Shown here: positions 25,420 to 34,456 of the stretch, piece after piece
How the letters are laid out: each line of letters begins with the position of its first letter
Numbering within the stretch: position 1 is the stretch's first letter
Assembly (NCBI RefSeq): GCF_000422505.1
Contig: NZ_KE383864.1
Coordinates: 230,381-294,380, forward strand
DNA from: Paenibacillus pinihumi DSM 23905 = JCM 16419
Lineage (GTDB): Bacteria > Bacillota > Bacilli > Paenibacillales > Paenibacillaceae
Reading direction: 5' to 3'
Length of the DNA stretch: 64,000 nucleotides
The notes under the pieces: generated by a model
What the model was told of the DNA's origin: nothing
What the model saw: the letters and a program-made list of their open reading frames with translations, nothing else
Databases searched by the model: none
Translations under genes and position numbers: made by a program

Positions 25420-27521
25420 TACATCACCCGCTTAAACATTTTTTCCAATTGATAGGTCGAAAGATGTACCACAATCGGTCTTCCATGCGGACAGGTGTAG
25501 GGCTGCCTGCAAGCCGCAAGCCGCTGTATCAGCGTCTCTCCTTCCTCCCGTGTCAACCGTTGGTTTGCTTTAATTGAAGCTTTGCAGGAGCAGAGGATCG
25601 CGGCTTTCTCACGCAGTTTGCCAATATCCACCGCTCTCTTCTCGCTCAAAATCCATTCTGCAATTTCCCCGATCACTTCCAGTTCCTCGCCCTTGGGCAT
25701 CCACTGCGGATGAGAACGGACAAGGAATGCATTCTGGCCGAATGCCTCCACTTCTACACCGGCCTGTTCGAACAAATCGATTCGCTCCCGGAGCAGCTCG
25801 GACTCCACAGAGGTAAACTCCATGGTGTGCGGCACCAGCAATTGCTGGCTGGCCTCCTGCGGCCGGCCGAATTTCTCATAATAATACTCATAATGAATCC
25901 GCTCATGGGCTGCATGCTGATCGATCATATACATCCCTGACTCGTTCTGTCCGATCAGATAAGTACCGTGAAGCTGGCCTACCCAAGACAACTCAGGGAA
26001 TGCTGCCGCATTGGCATTGCCATCCGTTCTACTGCTCTCTTCCTCGCGCTTCCAGCCGTTCTGTACCGGTGCAGCAGCCTGCCCTGATGTACGCTCCGAC
26101 GGGCCTGTGGAAGCTTCGCGTCCAGATTCCCGGGCATTCTGCCCTATGTTCACCCGCCCGTTTGATTCGTTAGCCTGTACACCTGAGACAGCGGAACTAT
26201 TGCTGCCCGTTTGGGAATATCCGGAGGACTGTGCGTATGTCGCTTGTTGGCCGGACCGGGAAGCAGCATCAAGCTCTCCCGTCTCCCGCAGGGAATCCCC
26301 TGCTGCGAGCCGTTCCGAAGGCTTGTACAGCTTCTGGGCAGCATCAGGCGGTATCACTGGAGCCTGATCTGCAGCCCCTTGTGAAAAATTTCCTCTTGCT
26401 GAAGAAGTCCCGCCCAGGCTTCTCTGCAGATCCCCCCACTGATCTTTCGGCTCCGGCCGGTGAAAGGAAATCTGCTCCTGTATAAAAACAGGCTTGGAGC
26501 GCTCGCTGCTGACTGCCGCTTCCGGGATATGCACCTGTTCTCCAAGCGCCTTGCGGATGGACTGCTGGACAAATTCCTTCAGTTCCGCTTCCTTGCTGAA
26601 GCGCACTTCCATTTTGGACGGATGGACATTCACATCGACAAGCGAGGGGTGCATGCCGATTTCAATAACGGCCATCGGATACCGGTTAATCGGCAGCAGC
26701 GTGTGATAGGCCTGTAAAATCGCCTGATTCAGCGCAAAGCTGCGGATATACCTGCCGTTGACTATGGTTGTCATCCCGTTGCGGTTGGCTCTCGTCTGCT
26801 CCGGCTTCGATACGTAGCCCCGCAAGTCATAATCCGGGTGCTCGCCTTCTACCGGCAGCATGGCCCGGGCCAGCGTCGTGCCATAGACCGCTGCGATGAC
26901 CTGCTGCCGCTCTCCGTTGCCGAGCGTTCTGAGCAGGCTCGTGCCATTGTGCTTAAGCGTAAAGGCAATGCCCGGGTGAGCCATCGACAGCCGGTAAATA
27001 TAATCGGAGATATGCCCAAGCTCCGTCTGGATGGACTTCATATACTTCAGTCTGGCAGGCGTATTGTAGAACAGGTCTCTTACAGTCATTTCCGTTCCCT
27101 GGCGGGCGGCTTCCGCTTCACGGCTTATCACCTTGCCGCCCTCCATGACCAGGCGGGTACCGAGACCGCTGTCATCTACTGCTGTCACGCATTCCACACG
27201 GGCGACCGCCGCTATACTAGGCAGCGCCTCGCCGCGGAAGCCGAGGCTGGCAATGCGGAAAAGATCCTTGCTGCTGATCAGCTTGCTTGTCGCATGGCGC
27301 AAGAAGGCCGTCTCCAGATCCTCCTCCTCGATACCGGAGCCGTTATCCCTTACCTGTATGAACGTCAATCCTCCCTCCTCTATCGTCACATCAATAACTG
27401 AACTGCCCGCATCGATTGCGTTTTCCACAAGTTCTTTGACGACCGAGGAGGGCCGTTCAACGACCTCTCCTGCGGCAATCTGGTTCGCGAGCTGCTCGTC
27501 CAGCACATGTATTTTAGCCAT
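25419..27521 (-). CDS. mutL: DNA mismatch repair protein MutL
   Basis: 700 residues. N-terminal GHKL ATPase (about 1-330): ENAIDAG, DNGSGIE, GFRGEAL and the GTEMTVRDLFYNTPAR stretch. A long low-complexity linker (about 350-500) follows. The C-terminal endonuclease domain carries DQHAAHERIHYE (the DQHA-x2-E-x4-E metal motif), CSCKASIKANQRLT and CPHGRP, so this is a nicking MutL as in B. subtilis. It lies 30 bases after mutS. Its stop overlaps the next gene. Confidence 0.97.
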   Translation of the reverse strand: MAKIHVLDEQLANQIAAGEVVERPSSVVKELVENAIDAGSSVIDVTIEEGGLTFIQVRDNGSGIEEEDLETAFLRHATSKLISSKDLFRIASLGFRGEALPSIAAVARVECVTAVDDSGLGTRLVMEGGKVISREAEAARQGTEMTVRDLFYNTPARLKYMKSIQTELGHISDYIYRLSMAHPGIAFTLKHNGTSLLRTLGNGERQQVIAAVYGTTLARAMLPVEGEHPDYDLRGYVSKPEQTRANRNGMTTIVNGRYIRSFALNQAILQAYHTLLPINRYPMAVIEIGMHPSLVDVNVHPSKMEVRFSKEAELKEFVQQSIRKALGEQVHIPEAAVSSERSKPVFIQEQISFHRPEPKDQWGDLQRSLGGTSSARGNFSQGAADQAPVIPPDAAQKLYKPSERLAAGDSLRETGELDAASRSGQQATYAQSSGYSQTGSNSSAVSGVQANESNGRVNIGQNARESGREASTGPSERTSGQAAAPVQNGWKREEESSRTDGNANAAAFPELSWVGQLHGTYLIGQNESGMYMIDQHAAHERIHYEYYYEKFGRPQEASQQLLVPHTMEFTSVESELLRERIDLFEQAGVEVEAFGQNAFLVRSHPQWMPKGEELEVIGEIAEWILSEKRAVDIGKLREKAAILCSCKASIKANQRLTREEGETLIQRLAACRQPYTCPHGRPIVVHLSTYQLEKMFKRVM

Positions 27522-27551
27522 ATTACGATGCGCCTCCTTTGCTGGCGGGAC

Positions 27552-30344
27552 TTAATCGGCAACCTTTTGCTTCATTTCGCTAATCCACTGCATCGCCTGC
27601 AGCGGAGTCATATTGAACAAGTCCAGCTTTTTCAGCTCCTCAGCGAGCTTGTCGGACTTGGACGGTTTTTTGGACTTCTCTTGATTTATTTCTGCCGCAG
27701 GCGCAAACAAGGAAAGCTGAACGACATCACTTGCTGCGGCCGCTTCGGCTGTATAGAGCGGCGCCAGCAGATCAGCCCCTGTTTCTTTTACCCCGGTATG
27801 GTCTTTACCCTCATGTCCTGCGGCTGAAGCTTTCGAAGTGGATACAAGCGGAGCCTGCACCAGAGTTGAAGACGGAACTTGTGCGCGGGCACCTTGATTC
27901 TGGACAGCCGCTGTTCCCTGACCGCTGCCCGCTTCCAGTCCGGTCTTGATCTTCTGCTCGCTTTCACTGCTGTGCAGCAGAAGATAAGCACGGTCAATGA
28001 TGCTGCCCGGCAAGCCTGCAAGCTGGGCACAGTAAATGCCGTAACTGGTGCTGGCAGCCCCTGGCACGAGTTTGCGCAAAAAGGTTACGCGGTCTCCGCT
28101 TTCCTGCACAGCCATACAGGCGTTGGAAAGCCCAGGAAGCGATTCCTCCAGATGAGCCAGCTCATGGAAGTGGGTCGACACCAGCGCCTTGCAGCCAATG
28201 CTGTGATGGACAAATTCAATCACCGCCTGTGCGATAGCCATCCCTTCTCCCGTCGAGGTGCCGCGTCCCAGCTCATCAATAATGACCAGGCTTTGCGCGG
28301 TCGCCTGCTCGGTCATGACTTGAATGTCCTTCATTTCGACCATAAAGGTACTCTGTCCGCCGATCAGGTCATCCGCTGCCCCGATACGGGTAAAGATTCT
28401 GTCAATGAGCGGCATCGCTGCAGCATCTGCCGGAACGAAGCAGCCGATCTGGGCCATGATGCAGATTAGAGCAACCTGGCGCATGTACGTGCTCTTGCCC
28501 GCCATGTTCGGTCCCGTAATGAGCAGCATGGACTGCTGCTGCTTCAGCGAAGTGCTGTTGGCAATAAACGGCGTACCGCCGCCCATTACCGCCTCTACAA
28601 CCGGATGGCGGCCGCCTTCAATTTCCAGATCGTAGCTGTCGCTAATACGCGGACGGACAAAGCGCTGCTCGGCGCTGACCGTTGCCAGTGACTGGTACAC
28701 ATCGATGGCCGCAATAATTTCCGCCAGCTTTTGCAGGCGATGCAGATGCGAGGACAGATGGCCGCGCAGCTCGGTGAACCGCTCATATTCCAGATCGACC
28801 ATCTTCTCTTCCGCTTCGAGGATAAGCCGTTCCTTCTCCTTAAGCTCCGGCGTCACAAACCGCTCCGCATTGGCAAGTGTCTGCTTGCGCTCATAACGGC
28901 CTTCCGGAAGCTGGGACAGGTTCGCCTTCGTGACCTCCAGATAATAACCAAATACCTTGTTGTAGCCGATCTTCAGCGTACGGATGCCGGTGGCCTCCCG
29001 CTCCTGCTTCTCCAGCTCCGCAAGCCACTTTTTCCCGCCTGTGCTTGCTTCGCGCAGCCGGTCCAGATATTCATCATAGCCCGCACGGATGAGCCCGCCC
29101 TCGCGGAGCGATACAGGCGGGTCTTCCACCAGCACTGTATCTACCATGTCCGCCAGATCAGAGCAATCGTCAAGTCCTGATACAAGCTGGGCCAGCGTGC
29201 CTGACGAGGATGCGGCGCAGCGCTGCGCAAGGGACGGCACATGCTGAAGCGACTGCTTGAGCGCATTCAAATCGCGGGCGTTGGCGCTGCCGAACGCTAC
29301 CCGTCCTACAAGACGCTCCAGGTCATAAATTTCCTTCAGCTCCGTACGCAGGTCATCGCGCAGCATCAAATCATTATACAGCCTGTCCACTGCTTCCAGA
29401 CGCGCCTCGATAGTGCCGGCACTGAGCAGCGGCTTGTCAATCCAGCGGCGCAGTAGCCTGGCGCCCATCGCCGTCTCCGTACGGTCCAGCAGCCAGAGCA
29501 GCGAACCCTTTTTGCGCCGCTCATGGACGGTCTCCGTCAGCTCCAGATTGCGCCGGGTGAACGGATCAAGCACCATATACTGATTCGGCTCATAAGCGCG
29601 GATCACCCTGACATGCCCGAGAGAGCGCTTCTGTGTCTCGTCCAGATAACCGGTCAGGACGCTGACCGCCTTCACCCTCACTTCCGCAAGAGCAGCAAGC
29701 TGCTCCCTGCCAAACTGCCGTCCCAGCCCTTCGGGAGCCATCGGCTCACGCGCAGTCAGCAGCAGCGGGCGGTTCCAGCTCTGGAACTGCTCCTTGACCG
29801 CCTCCAGCAGCCCGGCATCCCCGACCATCTCCGCCGGATGATAGACATTCACCTCATCGCTGAGCATTTGGAGCGAAGCGGGGAATGAAGTAACGTACAG
29901 CTCGCCCGTAGACAGATCACACACAGCAAGCGCATAGGCGCTGCCGGCTTGCGCAACCCCGGCAATAAAGTTGTTCGCTTTGCCCTCCAGCGATTTCGTC
30001 TCCATCACCGTACCCGGAGTGACAACACGGACAATCTCCCTGCGCACGACCCCCTTGGCTGCAGACGGGTCCTCAACCTGCTCGCAAATTGCCACCTTGT
30101 AGCCCTTTTCGATGAGCCGGGATATGTATCCTTCCGCCGAATGATACGGGACACCGCACATCGGAATTTTCTCTGCTGCTCCGCCGTCTCGGCCGGTTAA
30201 TGTAATTTCCAGCACTCGTGAAGCGAGTACCGCATCGTCAAAAAACAATTCATAAAAATCGCCAAGCCGGAAAAATAAAAAGGCGTCCTTCGCCTGTTCC
30301 TTGATGGCGAGATATTGTTGAATCATCGGCGTATAGCCTGCCAT
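27552..30344 (-). CDS. mutS: DNA mismatch repair protein MutS
   Basis: 930 residues. N-terminal mismatch-reading motif F-x-E in GDFYELFFDDA, connector, lever and clamp domains, then the ATPase with Walker A GPNMAGKST and Walker B VIIDELGRGTST. The C-terminal linker (about 800-890, rich in Ala/Gln/Gly/Ser) is longer than usual before the final helical dimer-interaction segment LFNMTPLQAMQWISEM. ATG preceded by CAGGGTGA. First gene of mutS-mutL-methyltransferase-miaA-hfq. Confidence 0.97.
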   Translation of the reverse strand: MAGYTPMIQQYLAIKEQAKDAFLFFRLGDFYELFFDDAVLASRVLEITLTGRDGGAAEKIPMCGVPYHSAEGYISRLIEKGYKVAICEQVEDPSAAKGVVRREIVRVVTPGTVMETKSLEGKANNFIAGVAQAGSAYALAVCDLSTGELYVTSFPASLQMLSDEVNVYHPAEMVGDAGLLEAVKEQFQSWNRPLLLTAREPMAPEGLGRQFGREQLAALAEVRVKAVSVLTGYLDETQKRSLGHVRVIRAYEPNQYMVLDPFTRRNLELTETVHERRKKGSLLWLLDRTETAMGARLLRRWIDKPLLSAGTIEARLEAVDRLYNDLMLRDDLRTELKEIYDLERLVGRVAFGSANARDLNALKQSLQHVPSLAQRCAASSSGTLAQLVSGLDDCSDLADMVDTVLVEDPPVSLREGGLIRAGYDEYLDRLREASTGGKKWLAELEKQEREATGIRTLKIGYNKVFGYYLEVTKANLSQLPEGRYERKQTLANAERFVTPELKEKERLILEAEEKMVDLEYERFTELRGHLSSHLHRLQKLAEIIAAIDVYQSLATVSAEQRFVRPRISDSYDLEIEGGRHPVVEAVMGGGTPFIANSTSLKQQQSMLLITGPNMAGKSTYMRQVALICIMAQIGCFVPADAAAMPLIDRIFTRIGAADDLIGGQSTFMVEMKDIQVMTEQATAQSLVIIDELGRGTSTGEGMAIAQAVIEFVHHSIGCKALVSTHFHELAHLEESLPGLSNACMAVQESGDRVTFLRKLVPGAASTSYGIYCAQLAGLPGSIIDRAYLLLHSSESEQKIKTGLEAGSGQGTAAVQNQGARAQVPSSTLVQAPLVSTSKASAAGHEGKDHTGVKETGADLLAPLYTAEAAAASDVVQLSLFAPAAEINQEKSKKPSKSDKLAEELKKLDLFNMTPLQAMQWISEMKQKVAD

Positions 30345-30489
30345 ATTATCACCCTGCCATATAGTATCATCTATTTCCTCAAACCTATGAATAATTCATT
30401 ATATCAGATAATCACAGCCCGAGGGAATGACAAGGGTCTGGCACATATCAGGACCCTCCATTTAATAACAGAAATCATATAATGGTAGA

Positions 30490-32127
30490 TTACCTTACCG
30501 GTATGCCCCATTTCACACGGATATCCCGTGACTCATCCCATTCCTCTCCCCTGCGGACAGCACGGAGCAGCGGTTCAATCCATGCAGCCAGCCCCAGGTA
30601 GCTCCCTGTCTGCGCAAGACGCTCGAAGAACGGCTCCATTCCTCGCGACAAAGTTTTCTTATCTCCATTATAGTAAGCTTGCACCATCTCTGCGTTTGCC
30701 GCTGGCAACCGGCCGCCAGCAGCGCTCAGCGTACGGTATTCGAGGGCGGCAAGCAGCGCCAATGCGAAGGCTGCTCTAGCCGCGGCGGGCGAAATCAGCC
30801 AGCTTGGGGGCGTGCGGTATTCGAAGCCGCCATGCGGTTGGAGACGGTAATCGCCCAGCCAGCCGTAGCGGGGGCGGCGGGCCTGTGAGCCCGCGCTCTC
30901 CACCAGCGCCAGCGGGAAGGCGACGCAGCTGTCGAGCGTGCGCAGCAGCCGGGTCGTTAGCGGCACTCCGCTGAGATGGATATGCCCACCCAGTGCAAGC
31001 CCGGGCACAGGCATGCCGCCAGCAAGCCAGCGCAGCCCCTTGCCGCTGATGCGCGCAGCAGCCTGGCGCAGCAGATGGCGCAAGCTTGCTGCGAGGGCTG
31101 CCGGGGTGGCCTCCGGGGCCGGACGCAGCTCGGCCACCGGATAATGCAGACGCCGGCCGACCGGCACGGCGTCGCACCCGATCCGGCCGTGCGGATCCAG
31201 GTACCGCGCGGCAGAGACGATTCGTCCGTCCCCGCGCAGCAGGACGAATTCAGGGTCCGCTCCGATCAGGAGCGGACCCTGCGCCGCGGCAGCTTCTGCG
31301 GCCGCGGCATATGCAGCGGCGAAACGCTCAGCCGCCGCAAGCCAGAGGCCGCCGCGGGAATGCGGCGGCGGCACGGTGACGGAAGAGACAGCCGTTCTTC
31401 CGTCATCGTCAAGCGCGACCACGACCTCGCCCAAGTCGAGGCCGAGCGTATAGAGCGCGCGCACCGCCGTGCGGGTCACACGGCGATACAGCGGATCATC
31501 CGGCCCAAGCCCGGCCGGAGCTCCTGCTGCGGCCGATGCTCCCCCAGAGGTTCCGCCGCTATCCCCTGCAGATGCTGAAGGAGACAGCCCGCCCATATTC
31601 CGCAGCGGCTGAGCAGCCGAATACACCCTTTCCAGCTCCAGCACCTCCAGATGGAATACAGCGACGCGAAAGCTGCGATATGCCCTCCCCCCTCCGGCCG
31701 GCTTCCCTTGATTACAACTGCTGCTTCCCAGCCAGCTTACACCCGCCTGGCGGAGCTTCAGCTCGAGCGCAGCTTCCGTCATGCCGGACAGTGGATACGC
31801 CCCCTCATTAAGCAGCCAGGCATACCCCGGCAAACTCCCCGGATCCTGCAGGTCCAGCAGCGGACGGCTTTTCCCGTCCGCTGCCTGCACCCCGAAATCC
31901 GGCCAATAAATTACTGCTAACTGTTTTGCCCGGCCAGGCTTTTCGATGCGTTCTTTCGAACCGGCGCAGGCTTCCGCTCCAATCCGGATTGTCACCTGCG
32001 TATTTGGCTCCGGCAGATGCGAGGCTGCAAACGACACAGACGGAGGCGGGAACCCTGGCTGACGCTCCGTCACCCGATGCAGTTGATTCAAAGTGCTGCC
32101 GTTCCATATCCATACTCCGCCGCCCAT
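30490..32127 (-). CDS. Amidoligase-like protein (phiEco32-type COOH-NH2 ligase type 2)
   Basis: 545 residues. The N-terminal half (about 1-280) is poorly conserved with a Gly/Ala/Ser-rich stretch. The C-terminal half has motifs of the ATP-grasp/GS-like amidoligase group described for phage phiEco32: LIGADPEFVLL, RIGCDAVPVGR, the YPVAELRPAPEATP stretch, LALGGHIHLSG and FEYRTPPSW. Such enzymes are predicted to join a carboxyl to an amine, making isopeptide or peptide tags; the target here is unknown. Position between cotE and mutS suggests a spore-coat role, by inference only. The ATG at 32127 is preferred over GTG 32136 because GAGGGTGA fits it. The gene is markedly GC-rich at 30.9-31.6 kb. 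Confidence 0.65.
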   Translation of the reverse strand: MGGGVWIWNGSTLNQLHRVTERQPGFPPPSVSFAASHLPEPNTQVTIRIGAEACAGSKERIEKPGRAKQLAVIYWPDFGVQAADGKSRPLLDLQDPGSLPGYAWLLNEGAYPLSGMTEAALELKLRQAGVSWLGSSSCNQGKPAGGGRAYRSFRVAVFHLEVLELERVYSAAQPLRNMGGLSPSASAGDSGGTSGGASAAAGAPAGLGPDDPLYRRVTRTAVRALYTLGLDLGEVVVALDDDGRTAVSSVTVPPPHSRGGLWLAAAERFAAAYAAAAEAAAAQGPLLIGADPEFVLLRGDGRIVSAARYLDPHGRIGCDAVPVGRRLHYPVAELRPAPEATPAALAASLRHLLRQAAARISGKGLRWLAGGMPVPGLALGGHIHLSGVPLTTRLLRTLDSCVAFPLALVESAGSQARRPRYGWLGDYRLQPHGGFEYRTPPSWLISPAAARAAFALALLAALEYRTLSAAGGRLPAANAEMVQAYYNGDKKTLSRGMEPFFERLAQTGSYLGLAAWIEPLLRAVRRGEEWDESRDIRVKWGIPVR

Positions 32128-32297
32128 AGTTGTCACCCTCTATCCAGGAAGTAAGAGTCTTATCAATTGTCCTTTCAGCCTGCATAATTGAGGTTGAAAC
32201 GGAAGCTGGCCGTCTGCAGCTTTCATTCGGCAGTCTGTACAAAAGCAATGCATGCAAATCCCCAATTTGGGAAAGGTGCTTGTAAACCTGAATAATT

Positions 32298-32323
32298 TTA
32301 AAAAAAAGAGGGCTATCGCCCTC
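32298..32323 (-). terminator. cotE terminator
   Basis: Minus-strand stem GAGGG/CCCTC (loop CGATAG) followed by at least seven T. It separates cotE from the amidoligase-like gene. Confidence 0.85.
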
Positions 32324-32380
32324 GACCGTCTAAACGGTACTGCATACTATGAATAGAAATTACAAGCAAGGCCTCCGCTC

Positions 32381-32947
32381 CTACAGCTCGTCGTCCAGAA
32401 GGTCGGGGTCCAGATCCTCAAAATCCCCGTCGTCTGCAAGCCCATACTCGAAATCCTTGCCATCCAGATCGTCGCATCCGCCAGGAAGAACTGCGACGCA
32501 CACCTTCGTTTCGGCGATCATTTCCACGGCGAATTCCCGTTCAACGCGGATGATTACCGAAGTTCCGCTGGATGAGATGGTAGCCTCGATACAGTTCGGC
32601 TCCTGTGTCGATTCAGCTGCCACCTCCTCCGTTGAGGCTCTGTGCTTCGGATCAAGGTAAGAGAGCGGTACGCTTTCTACATAAGATACGGTCTCTTTTG
32701 CTACGTCAGTTTGTGAGTTTTTGTCGTAAGAGTACCATACGTTGATATCATAAGTACCGATAACTTCAATTCCGTCCCCTGCCTTTACCGCTTCATATTG
32801 GTGGTTAATAATCCAGGCACCTAATATGCTAGTCGGATGATGAGGCGGCGTAACGGTATGCGTTACCGTAGCGAACTTACGACCTTTACCGCAGACAGCT
32901 TTGGTGATGATCTCTCTAGTTTGAAGCTGTTTATCTGCAATTGTCAT
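32381..32947 (-). CDS. cotE: Outer spore coat morphogenetic protein CotE
   Basis: 188 residues. CotE core: REIITKAVCGKGRKF, HHPTSILGAWIINHQYEA, YDINVWYSYDKNSQTDV, QEPNCIEATIS, REFAVEMIAETKVCVAV, then a very acidic tail (DDGDFEDLDPDLLDDEL). In Bacillus CotE builds the outer coat scaffold in the mother cell. The ATG at 32947 has GGAGGAGG upstream. A SigE-like promoter lies about 35 bases upstream. Next to mutS-mutL as in Bacillus, with one gene in between. Confidence 0.94.
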   Translation of the reverse strand: MTIADKQLQTREIITKAVCGKGRKFATVTHTVTPPHHPTSILGAWIINHQYEAVKAGDGIEVIGTYDINVWYSYDKNSQTDVAKETVSYVESVPLSYLDPKHRASTEEVAAESTQEPNCIEATISSSGTSVIIRVEREFAVEMIAETKVCVAVLPGGCDDLDGKDFEYGLADDGDFEDLDPDLLDDEL

Positions 32948-32981
32948 TGAATTAACCTCCTCCATACAATCATTCAATTAA

Positions 32982-33009
32982 AGTGTATGCAGGACATAGG
33001 CAAATGTTG
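32982..33009 (-). promoter_or_regulatory. SigE-type promoter of cotE
   Basis: Minus strand: -10 CATACACT (32989-32982), 7 of 8 to the SigE consensus CATACAAT; 13-base spacer; -35-like CAACATT (33009-33003), 5 of 7. In B. subtilis cotE P1 is SigE-dependent. Confidence 0.6.
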
Positions 33010-33333
33010 ATTAAACTGGGGCCAAAGAAATGTCATCTGCTTATAAATTTATGCCGCATATCCAGTCTCAAGACTTCCAATCCGAACTTTTTCATGAAGG
33101 AAATTGCCAGCTTTAGTCCAATGCGTCTAACGATAAGACGACCCTATCGTAATTAGCAGGTTTTTGCACGATAAAATGCCTATCGTTCCTATCTGAAGAA
33201 ACATTTTATTAAGACAGAACAGTCAGATTTAAATGAATCCTTACATTAGTGAGCTCTCCTTTAATACTTCTATTAATCACACCCCAAAAACAGAACCTGT
33301 CTTTGATGTTTTTTCTATACTATTAAAGAACAC
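33010..33333. other. Intergenic region upstream of cotE with two tandem small hairpins
   Basis: AT-rich, no supported gene. It holds two copies of the palindrome ACGATA ... TATCGT, at 33130-33150 and 33168-33186 (38 bases apart), which could be operator sites or small RNA hairpins. Confidence 0.45.
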
Positions 33334-33381
33334 CCGTCAAAACGAAACGGATTGCCTCTTGCAACCCTTCTATTTTGACGG
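33326..33381 (-). terminator. Two-tier hairpin after the DUF939 exporter gene
   Basis: Outer stem CCGTCAAAA (33334-33342)/TTTTGACGG (33373-33381), inner stem GGATTGC (33349-33355)/GCAACCC (33361-33367). On the minus strand it is followed by TGTTCTTTAATAG, a modest T-rich tail. Probably the terminator of the exporter gene that ends at 33445. Confidence 0.55.
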
Positions 33382-33444
33382 ATGTCCTTTTTTCATGTTT
33401 ATGATGCGGCGACTTACCCCCAGCCTGTGCTCTCCAACTAGTAA

Positions 33445-34422
33445 CTAACTGCCTGCCTGAAGCGAGGACGGCTGCGCCTGCCTTCTCTTTTTCCACTTTT
33501 TGGCAATTGAAAGAAAACGTTCGAGCTCCCGGCAAAGCTGAAGCAGCGCCGAGCGTATTTCAAATTCCTCCCGTGACACAGGAAGCGGCATCCCCCGGAA
33601 TACCTCCTCCAGCTCTTCAAGCTCCCGTTCTGCCCGGCCCTCGTACACATCCGACATGACTTCCTCTGACAATGAACCGAGCACTTCCGCCAGCAGCTCG
33701 CCTTGCGGCAGCTTCTCATAGACGAGGGCAAGCAGCGGAAGCATTTGTTGAATCGATTCGAGCTGTTCGCTGCGCATTTCATAATAGGTGCGCCAGTATC
33801 TTTCATAGCCCCAAATCCGGTTCTCCCGATAGCTCTCCGCCTTCCGCAGGCCTTTCTCGATCACATCATGCGCCTCCAGCAGCTGCTCCCCGTTCCACAG
33901 ATGGGCCGGATTGCGCAAGGTGCTTCCCATCTCCGTGAAAATCCGGTTGAATAACTGCTCGATCAGACGGCGGCTGCGCTCCAAAGCCTTATCTTCCCTC
34001 GGCATATAGAGCAGATTCACAATAAGCGCCCAGCCAAGTCCCGTTATGAGCAGCATAAATTCATTGCCGATCAGATGCCAGCTAACCTCCTGGCGGTCGA
34101 ACATATGAAAGACGATAACCGAGCTGGCCACAATGCCATCTTTGAGGTTCAAGCGGGACAGAATCGGAAAAGCAATCAGAACAAAGATGGATAACGCCCA
34201 AATCTCAAAGCCAAACAGCAAAAAGATAAGAGAAGCAAAAAACAATCCTACCATAGAGGCCACCAGCCGGACAAACGCAATACGAATGCCTCTCATCCGG
34301 GTAACCTCTACAGCAAGAATTGCAATCAGGCCCGCCGACAAAGCCGGAACCAGCCCAAGATATAACGCTGTATAGATAGCAGCAAGCGCGGCCACTGCTG
34401 TTTTAATGATTCGAATTCCCAT
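33445..34422 (-). CDS. DUF939 / aromatic-acid exporter family membrane protein
   Basis: 325 residues. N-terminal membrane domain with about four to six helices (about 5-140; GIRIIKTAVAALAAIYTAL, GLFFASLIFLLFGFEI), then a cytoplasmic helical domain (about 150-325) rich in Glu/Arg. This matches the ArAE_1/DUF939 family (B. subtilis YqjA-like), related to FUSC-type exporters. Substrate unknown. Upstream and on the same strand as the ABC importer but with an unrelated role. ATG at 34422. Confidence 0.82.
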   Translation of the reverse strand: MGIRIIKTAVAALAAIYTALYLGLVPALSAGLIAILAVEVTRMRGIRIAFVRLVASMVGLFFASLIFLLFGFEIWALSIFVLIAFPILSRLNLKDGIVASSVIVFHMFDRQEVSWHLIGNEFMLLITGLGWALIVNLLYMPREDKALERSRRLIEQLFNRIFTEMGSTLRNPAHLWNGEQLLEAHDVIEKGLRKAESYRENRIWGYERYWRTYYEMRSEQLESIQQMLPLLALVYEKLPQGELLAEVLGSLSEEVMSDVYEGRAERELEELEEVFRGMPLPVSREEFEIRSALLQLCRELERFLSIAKKWKKRRQAQPSSLQAGS

Positions 34423-34456
34423 GTAATTGTTCCTCGCAGGTATTTTTAACCTAATC

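Noticed and set aside
30938-31578. Plus-strand ORFs over the amidoligase-like gene
   Set aside because: Long antisense frames are expected in GC-rich sequence; the minus-strand frame has the family motifs.
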